DNA of 27,494 nucleotides from Haplomitrium mnioides. Its lineage: Eukaryota; Marchantiophyta; Haplomitriopsida; Calobryales. Positions within the stretch are counted from its first letter, which is position 1. Each line of letters starts with the position of its first letter. The position numbers were made by a program, and so were the translations under genes. Shown piece by piece: positions 10,361 through 18,567 of this stretch. The DNA is taken from contig JBNGIS010016175.1 of the NCBI GenBank assembly GCA_049999725.1, positions 1 through 27,494 on the forward strand, read 5' to 3'. The notes under the pieces are model-generated. The model was not told the origin of the DNA. It saw nothing but the letters and a program-made list of their open reading frames with translations, and searched no databases.

Positions 10361-11122
10361 ATATATTTGATAACCTCAATAGAGAATACCATCCTTAATA
10401 GAAAAAGTAGGGTGTTTACAATCTTTTATTATTAGTCATGTTTGAACAAGATTGAAGAAGACATCTTCTATTATTTTTATAGACAACCTTCACTAGTTAT
10501 CTCATCAAGATGTAATATGCTAATGTTTGGTACTTTAATGCATTCAATTGATGATCAAGCTTTGTACTAGTGCAATAACAAATTGTATAGTCTGTGTATA
10601 CTTGTTTCCAATCTTTAGAAGAAATAGCTTTTGAGTTTATAATATATCATATTTTTGGTCATTAGCTATAAGTACAAAATTACTCTTAATAGCATAACTT
10701 TTCCTTTGATTCTTCTAGCAAAACGGAACCAGATGATATTTCACTTCAAATTTTTGTCAACCTTTTAATTCTATTAGAATTAATGAAGCTTTCAATAAGC
10801 CACTTAACTTGTACTACTCATATATGTCATTTTTTTGATTCTCTTCTTCAGCTATTGCAGTTTGGATAAGAGAGCAATGTTGATCTTGGCAACGTGGGTG
10901 ATTTCCAATCTTATAACCAATTTGTCAATAGTATAAAACACCAATTGGCGTAGACACTCATGCTCCACATTGGTGAGTGCTAGCCTTTGCACTACATCAA
11001 TCTCCATAGGTATAATCTCATTTGGTGGTATATGTATGTTTAGTTAAACAAGTTGAGTACATGACATAATTTTTATAATCGCCTCTTGATTCTCCATATA
11101 ACTCACCACCAAAAAGAACCAT
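10361..11122 (-). pseudogene. Element A gag/protease remnant joined to RNase H tail (RT deleted)
   Basis: Going 3' on the minus strand from the PBS, about 11120-10780 is leader plus the start of gag. About 10720-10530 aligns with the protease region (the counterpart of MADGQKHN and LLRIGKEY in B). From about 10520 the sequence jumps to the segment that follows RNase H in B (ATATTACATCTTGATGA) and runs into integrase. All of RT and most of RNase H are therefore missing. A is an internal-deletion derivative that could only have moved with enzymes supplied by other copies. Confidence 0.65.
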
Positions 11123-11123
11123 A

Positions 11124-11135
11124 GCTCTGATACCA
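11124..11135 (-). promoter_or_regulatory. Element A primer-binding site (tRNA-iMet type)
   Basis: GCTCTGATACCA on the plus strand is the complement of TGGTATCAGAGC, the classic plant iMet PBS that pairs with the tRNA 3' end. An LTR should start right after it at higher coordinates, but element B gag sequence starts at 11137 instead. Confidence 0.85.
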
Positions 11136-11136
11136 A

Positions 11137-11762
11137 ATTTTCGAGAAGAAGAGAGTCATGGATGACTTCCAACGCCAAAAGCATATGATAGAAAGGTGGT
11201 TTGTCGTGCTTGTAAGAACTTCATCTTCAATTGTGAACAACATTTTGAAGCTACAAACATTAGAGAGGATAGTCGGCAAATTCTATTTGCAGCAAACCAA
11301 TTACAAGGAGTTGCAAAGACTTGGTGGAGATATCAAATAGAACAAACACAACATGGATTTGTTGCTCCTATTGTTTCTTGGTGTGAGTTTAAAGAAGCAG
11401 TGATTTCAAGATTTAGGGTTATAAATGTTTCAAAAATAGCAAGAGATCAATTGGCCAAATTGAAGCAACTTGGTACAGTACGAAGCTATATCGCATATTT
11501 TCAAGATACAATTATGCAAATTCCTAATATAAAAGAAGAAGAAGCACTAGAGTGCTTTGTTCGGAGATTGAAGCCTTACACGAGAAGAGAAGTTACCATG
11601 AGAGAGCCTACTCAATTAAAATAAGCAATGCATATGGCAACGCGATATGACTCATTACTTACTACTACAAAAGTTAGATCTCGTTCTCAACCATTCAAAC
11701 AACGTCCTCAAAACTTTGCAAGCTCTAATGGAATTAAAATTCCAACAAGAATTTGAAGTATC
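11137..11762 (+). pseudogene. Element B gag (5'-truncated, nearly intact capsid region)
   Basis: The frame at 11196-11624 reads CKNFIFNCEQHFEATN, then GVAKTWWRYQIE, SWCEFKEAVISRFR and VRSYIAYFQDTIMQIP. This is the Retrotrans_gag capsid pattern, closely similar to element E gag. The first ~60 nt are in another frame, and a TAA at 11622-11624 replaces a Glu codon kept in E. The remainder to 11762 is readable only with a frame change and joins protease without any CCHC zinc knuckle. There is no start codon of its own: B begins at the position matching about 25471 of E, downstream of E's gag ATG. Confidence 0.75.
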
Positions 11763-12210
11763 TTGTTCTATCTTGATGGTATGATTGAGAAGCACTCTTG
11801 TAGAATGTTGGTGGATAGTGGGAGTTCTGAAAATCTTATGTCACTACGTTTTGCTAAGATAATCAAAACAAAATATAGGCTTATCAAAGGGAGTGTTGTG
11901 ACTATGGCTGATGGCCAAAAGCATAACGTGTTTTGCTCTCAAAAACCATTCCTTCTAAGGATTGGAAAAGAGTATATAGAATCTATGCAATTTATTGTTG
12001 TACTTGTACAATATGACATTATTTTAGGATTGCCTTGGCTTGAAGATAGATACACTCAAGTTGATTGAGCAAAATGAAAAATTCAAGCTACCTTACAAGG
12101 TAAGAAATTTCTTTGGGGTGTTTGACATTATTGGCAAAGAAGCCTAAATCACTTTAGTATGTTAATTCAATGGAGCAAGAAGTGCTTGTCTTTGCTATTT
12201 AGATTAAGCC
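11763..12210 (+). pseudogene. Element B retropepsin-type protease
   Basis: The frame at 11763-12068 contains MLVDSGSSENL with the catalytic Asp at 11814 and an intact D-S-G triad motif. It continues with VVTMADGQ and ends IILGLPWL, the usual C-terminal protease signature of Ty3/gypsy. A stop follows at 12066, and the spacer towards RT is broken by further stops (for example at 12199-12201). The catalytic motif is intact, unlike the D-S-E in element E. Confidence 0.8.
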
Positions 12211-13560
12211 CATCATGGACTTGAGTAAGAAGGGGGGAAAATGTGCCCCTACCTTAATGATAGATAATATTTTGAAAGAGTTTGCAGATGTGTTTTCGGA
12301 GGATTTGCCAAAAAGGTTACCAGACAATCGAGGAATGTCTTTTCCGATTGAGTTGATACAGAGAAGCACTCTTTGTAATTGACTTATATATCGGCTATCA
12401 CCACAAGAATTATTGGAGCTTCAAAAGACATTGACTGATCTTCTTGAGAAGGATTTTATTCAACACATGACTTCTCCTTGCTCCGGTAATTTTTGTACCA
12501 AAGAAAGATGGTGGATTTTGTCTTTGCACAGATTATCAAGGATTGAACAATTAAACAATGAGGAATACCTATCCTCTATCTCATATTGATGATTTGTTAG
12601 ATCAATTAAGTGGTGCACAATTCTTTTCTAAGTTGGATCTTCGAAGTGGATATTGATAAATTCCAATCAAGCCAAGTGATGTACCAAAGATAGCTTTTCA
12701 CACAAGGTATGGGCATTTTCAGTGGAAAATTCTTATATTTGGTCTTACTAATGCTCCAACAATATTTATGGATAAAATGCATTGAGTTTTTTTTATGGAT
12801 AAGCCAGTGTTGGTATTTTTGGATGATGTACTTACCTTTAGTAAAAGCGAAGTTGAGCATTGTGCTCATCTCAAAGAGGTGCTACAAAGACTACGCAATT
12901 GGAAGTTTTATTGTAAGAAGTCTAAGTGTGAGTTTCATAAGCAAGAGCTGACTTACCTAGGGCATAAAGTGTGTGCGGATAGCATCAAAATGGAGGAAGA
13001 GAAAATTAAGCTTATTTCATAGTGGCCAACACTAAATGATGCAAATGATGTTCGAGATTTTAATTGATTAGCAAGTTTTTATCAAAGATTCATTCATTCC
13101 TATGCTCATATTGGTGCACCGCTTACAGATTTACTGAAGAGGAATGCAAAGTTTCAATGGACAACCAAGGAGCAAGTGACATTTCAACAACTCAGAGATG
13201 CAGTGACATCTCATCCAATTCTACACCCATATGATCCAAAGGAATGTTGTATAGTTGATTTTGATGCTTCTAATTTTGCTATTAAAGCGGTTTTCCAACA
13301 AGAGTTTGAGTGTGGACTTTATCCAATTGCCTTCATGTCACGCCGATTAAATGTGGCAGAGAGAAATTATTCTGCAAGAGACCAAGAGCAATTGGCAATG
13401 GTTTATGCCACCAATGTGCAGAGACACTATCTTTTAGGCAAACCTGTACTTATGCCTACAAACCACAAGCCATTGTTTCAAGCGATCCACTTGGAAAATA
13501 TGACAAGTTGTCATCATCGATAGGAAGATCAACTACAACTCTTTGATATCAAGTTGGAGT
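12211..13560 (+). pseudogene. Element B reverse transcriptase-RNase H
   Basis: Starts in the KPIMDLSK spacer. RT blocks follow in order: ILKEFADVF (about 12270), LLEKDFIQH (about 12440), a frameshifted VPKKDGG block (deletion near 12480), [10 protein letters not shown] (about 12590), FGLTNAP (about 12740), the active site as FLDD (12816-12827), and the connection region to about 13030. RNase H follows, with VDFDASNFAIKAV (about 13255), LNVAERNYSARDQEQLA (about 13350) and TNHKPL, where the catalytic Asp of the usual TDHKSL is Asn (13461-13463). TGG and CAA codons conserved in C are TGA TAA at 12654-12659. It is inactive. Confidence 0.8.
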
Positions 13561-14393
13561 ACAAGCCAAGAAGGTTCCACACCATTCATAACGCAATGTC
13601 CCGAAGATCGGATCATCGAATAAATACATTGGAGATAGCAAATGATATTATATTACATCTTGATGAAGCAACCAGTAGCGGCTTTCGACAAAAGTTACAA
13701 AAAGACGTTTTCTTTACTCTTCTTAGAGCACATTTGCTTTCCAAGATAGTGAGCAACATACATTTTCCATTCGAGATGGTATTCTCTATCAAGGCCATCA
13801 AATATATGTTCCACAAGATGATGCGCTTTGAATGGCACATTTACAAAAAGCACATAACATTCTGATTTTTGGGCACCTTGGAGTAGACAAGACTATGGAG
13901 TTGCTTCAACGTACTTGGTGGTGGCCAAATCTAGCTCGATATGTTTGTAGCTTTGTTTGTTCTTGTGAAAGTTGTCAACAAAACAAGGCTTCAAATCAAA
14001 AGCCAGCTGGTCTTCTACAACCATTATTGATTCCTACTACTCGGTGGGAACACGTAAGTTTAGATCTTATCACTTTTCTTCCAACCATGCCTCATGGATT
14101 TAAGGCCATTGTGGTGTTTGTGGATAAGATAAGCAAGCAAATTCATCTAGCATCGAAAGTGGATAAGGTGGATGCTCCACAATTGGCGAAGATTTATTTT
14201 GATACAGTCTTTTGATATCACAGAATGCCAAAGGTACTTATATTTGATAGAGATTCATGATTCACCGGGAAGTTTTAGCGAGAGTTGTTCACACTTTTGG
14301 GTACCAAATTATCTATGTCTATTGCTTATCATTCTCAAATAGATAGGCAAACCAAATGCGCAAATCGCACTATGGAGGAAATATCATTTATTA
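13561..14393 (+). pseudogene. Element B integrase, truncated after the catalytic core
   Basis: The zinc-binding domain is intact: HITF/HNIL then GHLGVDKTMELLQRTWWWP and CESCQQNK (13832-13990). The core follows with SLDLITFLP (first Asp), VVFVDKISKQ, a stop-interrupted second Asp block (about 14240-14260), and HSQIDRQTKC. The third acidic residue, 35 positions on, is Lys (AAA, 14354-14356). Stops at about 14215, 14260 and 14277 also kill it. Similarity to C ends just after ATGGAGGA at about 14385, where the junction with the inverted fragment begins. The C-terminal integrase part, the chromodomain and the 3' LTR are absent. Confidence 0.8.
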
Positions 14394-14421
14394 CTAAGGT
14401 AGGGGCACTTTTTCCCACCTT
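14394..14421 (-). repeat. Short inverted copy of the PR-RT spacer at the B/C junction
   Basis: CTAAGGTAGGGGCAC followed by TTTTTCCCACCTTA is, with about two mismatches, the reverse complement of B sequence at 12231-12257 (AGGGGGGAAAATGTGCCCC, then TACCTTA). The direct counterpart in C lies 20 bp downstream (14442-14473), so the two form an imperfect hairpin. Confidence 0.8.
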
Positions 14422-15840
14422 AAGCCCATCATGAACTTGAGTAAGGAGGAGGCAAAAAGTGGCCCTACGCTAGTGATAAATGATATTTTGAAAGAGTTTG
14501 CGGATGTGTTTGTGAAGGATTTTCCAAAGGGGTTACTAGACAATCGAGGAATGACTTTTCTGATTGGGTTGATACCGAGAAGCATTCCTTATAATCAACC
14601 TATATATCGACAATCATCACAAGAATTAGAGGAGCTTCAAAAGAGATTGACAAATCTTCTTGAGAAGGATTTTATTCAGCACAATACTTCTCTTTGGGGA
14701 GCTCCGATATTCTTTGTACCAAAGAAAGATGGTGGATTTCGTCTTTGTACAAATTATAGAGGATTGAACAATCAAACAGTGAAGAATGCTTATCCTCTAC
14801 CTTGTATTGATGATTTGTTGGATCAATTGAGTGGTGCACGATTCTTTTCTAAGTTAGATCTTCAAAGTTGCTATTGGCAAATTTCAATCTAGCCAAGTGA
14901 TGTACCGAAGATACTTTTCGCATAAGGTATGGGCATTTTCAATGGAAGGTTCTTACATTTGGTCCTATTAATGCTCCAGTGATATTCATAGATTAAATGC
15001 ATCGAGTTTATGATGGATAAGTCAATGTTGGTATTTTTGGATGATGTCTTTATCTTTAGTAAAAGTGAGGTTGAGCTTTGTGCTCATCTCAAGAAGGTAC
15101 TACAAAGACTACACAATTGAAAGTTTTATTGCAAGAAGTCTAAGTGTGAGTTTTGGAAGCAAGAGGTGACTTACATAGGGCATAAAGTATCTGCGGATGG
15201 CATCAAAATAGAGAAAGAGAACATTAGGGTTAGTGCATAGTGGCCAACACTGATTGATGTAAAGGATGTTCGAGTTTTTAATGGATTAGCAAGCTTTTAT
15301 CAAAGATTCATTCACTACTATGCACATATTGGTGCACCGCTTATAGATTTACTAAGGAAGGATGCAAAGCTTCAATGGACAACCAAGGAGCAAGTGGCAT
15401 TTCAACAACTCAAGGATGCGGTGACATCTTGTCCAATTCTACACCCATATGATCCAAAGAGATGTTGTATAGTTGATTTTGATGCCTATAATTTTGCTAT
15501 TGAAGCGGTTTTATAGCAAGAGTTTGATGATGGACTTCATCCAATTGGCTTCATGTCATGCCGATTAAATGTGGCAGAGAGAAATTATTTTGCAAGAGAT
15601 CAAGAGCAATTGGCAATGGTTTATGCTACCAAGTTGTGGATTCACTATCTTTTGGGCAAACCTGTACTTAAGCACGCAAACCACAAATCATTGCTTTAAG
15701 CAATCCACTTGGAAAATATGACAAGTCGTCATCATCGATGGGAATATCAACTACAACTTTTTGATATCAAGTTGGAGTACAAGCCGGGAATGTTCTTGAC
15801 ACATTGTCCTGAAGATTGGATCATCGAGTAAGTACATTGG
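14422..15840 (+). pseudogene. Element C reverse transcriptase-RNase H (second copy)
   Basis: An open frame at 14431-14892 covers the RT start: [59 protein letters not shown] and [17 protein letters not shown] follows at 14890-14892 and more stops after it. The active site is FLDD at 15034-15045. The RNase H has VDFDAYNFAIEAVL, a stop, LNVAERNYFARDQEQLA and ANHKSL, with Asn (15679-15681) in place of the usual Asp, as in B. It is collinear with B at about 12211-13560 and very similar at base level, which makes B and C a head-to-tail duplication. The 5' LTR, gag and protease are missing. Confidence 0.8.
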
Positions 15841-16700
15841 AGATAGCAAATGCTAGTATATTACATCTTGGTGAAGCAACCAGTGACGGCTTTTGACAAA
15901 AGTTACAAGAAGACGCATTATTTACTCTTGTGAGAGCAAGTTTGGTAGTCTAAGATAGTGAGCATCATACCTTTTCCATTCAATATGGTATTCTCTATCA
16001 ATGCCATCAAATATATGTTCCATATTTTGATACGCTTCGAATGGCACATTTACAAGAAGCACATGACATTCTGATTTTTGGGTATATTGGAGTAGACAAG
16101 ACTATGGAGTTGCTTCAACGTACTTTGTAGTGGCCAAACCTAGCTCAAGATGCTTGTGGCTTTGTTCATTCTTGTGAAAGTTGTCAACAAAACAAGGCTT
16201 CAAATCAAAAACTAACTGGTCTTCTGCAACTATTATAGATTCATGCTGCTAAGTGGGAACATGGCTCTTATCACTTCACTTCCAACCATGCCTCATGGGT
16301 TTACGGCCATTGTGGTATTTGTGGATAAGCTAAGCAAGCAAGTTCATCTAGCATCGACAGTGGATACGATGGATGCTCCACAATTGGCAAAGATTTATTT
16401 TGATACAGTCTTCCAATATCATGGAATGCGAAAAGTATTTATATCTGACAGAGATCCACGATTCACTGGGAAGTTTTGGCGAGAGTTGTTCATACTTTTG
16501 GGTACCAAATTATCTATGTCTACTGCTAATCATTCTCAAACAGATGGGAAAACTAAATGCACAAATCACACTGTGGAGGATATGCTTCAAGCGTTTATCA
16601 ATGTTCATCATACATATTGGGATAGTTTTTTTTAGTTGTGGAGTTTGCATACAACAATTCCAAACAAGCAAGTACTTGACTTTCTCCTTTATTTCTTAAT
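15841..16700 (+). pseudogene. Element C integrase core
   Basis: The zinc-binding part (about 16060-16200) is readable but has TAG/TGA stops. The core frame 16243-16635 has VVFVDKLSKQVHLAS, FISDRDPRFTGKFWRELF (second Asp), and NHSQTDGKTKC. Thirty-five residues after the second Asp the catalytic Glu is Lys (AAA, 16555-16557), as in B. The first catalytic Asp region is lost in a small deletion at about 16255-16262 relative to B (SLDLITFLP). It cannot catalyse strand transfer as it stands. Confidence 0.8.
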
Positions 16701-17343
16701 TTTGGTCAACATCCTCTTGCTTCTGATGGTTTTCTTTCTCCTTCCTCTTCCAATGTTCCAAGTCTTTCTATCTTTTTGTCTCATTTATCTTCCTCTTTGA
16801 AAGATGCCAGAAACCATCTTGTTATTGCTCAAAATTGGCAAAAAAAATATTCCAATAAATATTATTGCAATTTCTCTTATGTTTTAGGTAACCAAGTGAT
16901 GCCTTCTACTCATGATCTTCCTTTGTCTTTAGATACTCAAGTCTGTAAGTTATCTCCATCTTAGATTGGTCCTTTCTCAGTTTCTCAAGTTATTTTTCTC
17001 GTTGCGTACAAACTTGATCTTCCTCTTCATATGAAGATTCATCTTATGTTCTATGTGTCTAAACTTAGGCATTTTGTTTCTAGTCCATCTTCTTTCCCAA
17101 ATTGTGTTCAATTTTCTCCTTGGGCTATTGTTCTTAATGATCATGAAGAATTTGAAGTGGACCGCATTTTAGTGAAAACGGTCATCAAGCAAGGGTGGTA
17201 TCCACAAGTTCAATACAAGGTTTTGTGGAAAGGCTATCCACTTCATGATGCTACTTAGGAACGTTCTTCAAATCTTGAGAATGCTCAAGAGGATATTCAA
17301 ATATTTGAAAGTTGCGGCGATAATGAGGATGTCATCGATTAGA
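16701..17343 (+). pseudogene. Element C integrase C-terminus and chromodomain
   Basis: The frame at 16776-17342, with stops at 16962 and 17256, reads NWQKKYSNKYY (integrase tail), AYKLDLPLHMKIH, then VLNDHEEFEVDRIL, QVQYKVLWKGYP, HDAT-stop-ER and NLENAQEDIQIFE. This is a CHROMO domain with the VLWKGYP aromatic pocket strand. The conserved Trp after DAT is a TAG (17256-17258, TGG to TAG). The chromodomain defines the family as a chromovirus. The ORF ends with a TAG at 17339-17341, 14 bp before the LTR. Confidence 0.8.
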
Positions 17344-17355
17344 AGGCAAGGATCA

Positions 17356-17745
17356 TGTAATAGTACAAGCATAAGGTTGTGCTATTTATAAGAAAATAAA
17401 GAGGAGTGAAGGAAGTGGTAGTGAGTCACTTTTAGGGTTGAGATTAGGCTACTTAACTTCACAATCAATTTTAGTAGAGACTCACTTTTTGGGCTGAAAT
17501 TAGAAGTGACTTGTAAGTAAAGAAAGAGGGATGATACTCTCTTCTCTTGTAAAAATATAAGGGCTTCATAGCCCCACTCCTTATTCTAGAGTTCCTCTTG
17601 AATCACTTGGGTTCTTTGGTTGTTTGGCTTTTGCTTGCATTCTTGGTCTTAGTTTGGACATTGAGTTGCTTTTGGTTGAAGAACTCTATTAGAGTTCACT
17701 GTGAGTTCTTACTCATTTGAATTTGGTCCTTGAGATTCTTTTACA
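17356..17745 (+). mobile_element. Element C 3' LTR
   Basis: Begins TGTAATAGTACAAGC and ends CTTTTACA (TG...CA termini), 390 bp, alignable end to end with the 378-bp LTR at 24963-25340. The short purine-rich AGAAGGCAAGGA just upstream is the likely polypurine tract. The TATA region is altered (GTAAAAATATAAGG at about 17549-17562), but the adjacent GGGCT-TCAT-AGCCC mini-hairpin (17561-17574) is kept. The 3' edge abuts element D gag directly. Confidence 0.85.
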
Positions 17746-18111
17746 TTCTCACTGTACCAAGTTGCTTCAATTTTTCCAACTAGTTGTAGCAAATCTACGT
17801 TGTTTGATATGTCCACCAATTCTTTGCAACTCTTTTTAATTAAGTTGTTGCAAAAAAAACTTTGCAGACTGTCTCATTTTGAAGTATTGCTTGCAATCAA
17901 ATAAAAAGTTCTCAATTGCATCAAGAACCATCTTCCCATCATATTTTTTGGCTTTAAAAACTATACATAACTCTCTTCTTTTGGAAATGGTGCACTTTCT
18001 CTCGCTTGCATTTGAACTTTCAAAGGATCGAGAAAGATATTCGATTTGTTGTTGCATAGCTTGAATCACTGCTTTGCTTGTTCCTTAATTCTTTATGTAA
18101 CCCACAACCAA
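17746..18111 (-). pseudogene. Element D gag fragment, cut at its 3' side
   Basis: Minus-strand reading from the likely ATG at 18057-18055 (MQQQIEYLSRSFESS) gives IENFLFDCKQYF, the counterpart of YENFIFDCEQYF in E. It continues with frameshifts to the GTVRS position, where it is cut by the right end of element C's LTR at 17746. The start context (GATTCAAGCTATGCAACAA) matches E's GGTTCAAGCAATGGAACAA, which supports this start codon. No PBS remains between this leader and the LTR. Confidence 0.7.
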
Positions 18112-18567
18112 AACATGTAAGAACTCAAAGAATAACTCCAAACATGTAAGAACTCAAAGATAACTCTAATAGAGTTAGTCAACCAAATGCCAATATAGCA
18201 AACAACCAACCAAATGTCAAGAAGTGCAAGCAACCAATAAGCAAAGCAAACCAAATGCTTAGATAAGCAATCATCCAAAGATGACACAAGCGAATGCTCA
18301 AACCAATTGAGATGAACTCGAGAATGAGTAGTTGGGCAATGATATCATTCTAATTATAGTTGAGAAAAATTTGTCATCTTACAACTTCTTTAGATTACAA
18401 GTTACTTCCAATTTCAACCTTAAAAAATATCATATACTACTTCATTAAAAGTAATTTTAAAAGGTAATTAATACTTATACCACTTTACTAAAAGGATTTA
18501 ACCCTAAAAGATAATACTACTTTAATAATCACTACCATCTTTTTACCCTCTTTATTTTACTACTACA
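18112..18567 (-). mobile_element. Element D 5' LTR
   Basis: On the minus strand it starts TGTAGTAGTAAAATAAAGAGG at 18567 and runs through the GTGACTTGTAATC segment to TCTATTAGAGTTATC and GAGTTCTTACATG near 18112. A ~29-bp stretch (AACATGTAAGAACTCAAAGA...) is present twice (about 18113-18141 and 18142-18170), exactly where the LTR end and the PBS should be. The LTR is more diverged from those of C and E than these are from each other. Confidence 0.7.

Noticed and set aside
14394-14585. 63-codon minus-strand open frame at the B/C junction
   Set aside because: It is antisense to the RT start of element C and arises from the inverted junction fragment; it is not a gene.
18093-18287. 64-codon minus-strand open frame
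   Set aside because: It lies within the inverted LTR of element D and reads LTR sequence only.
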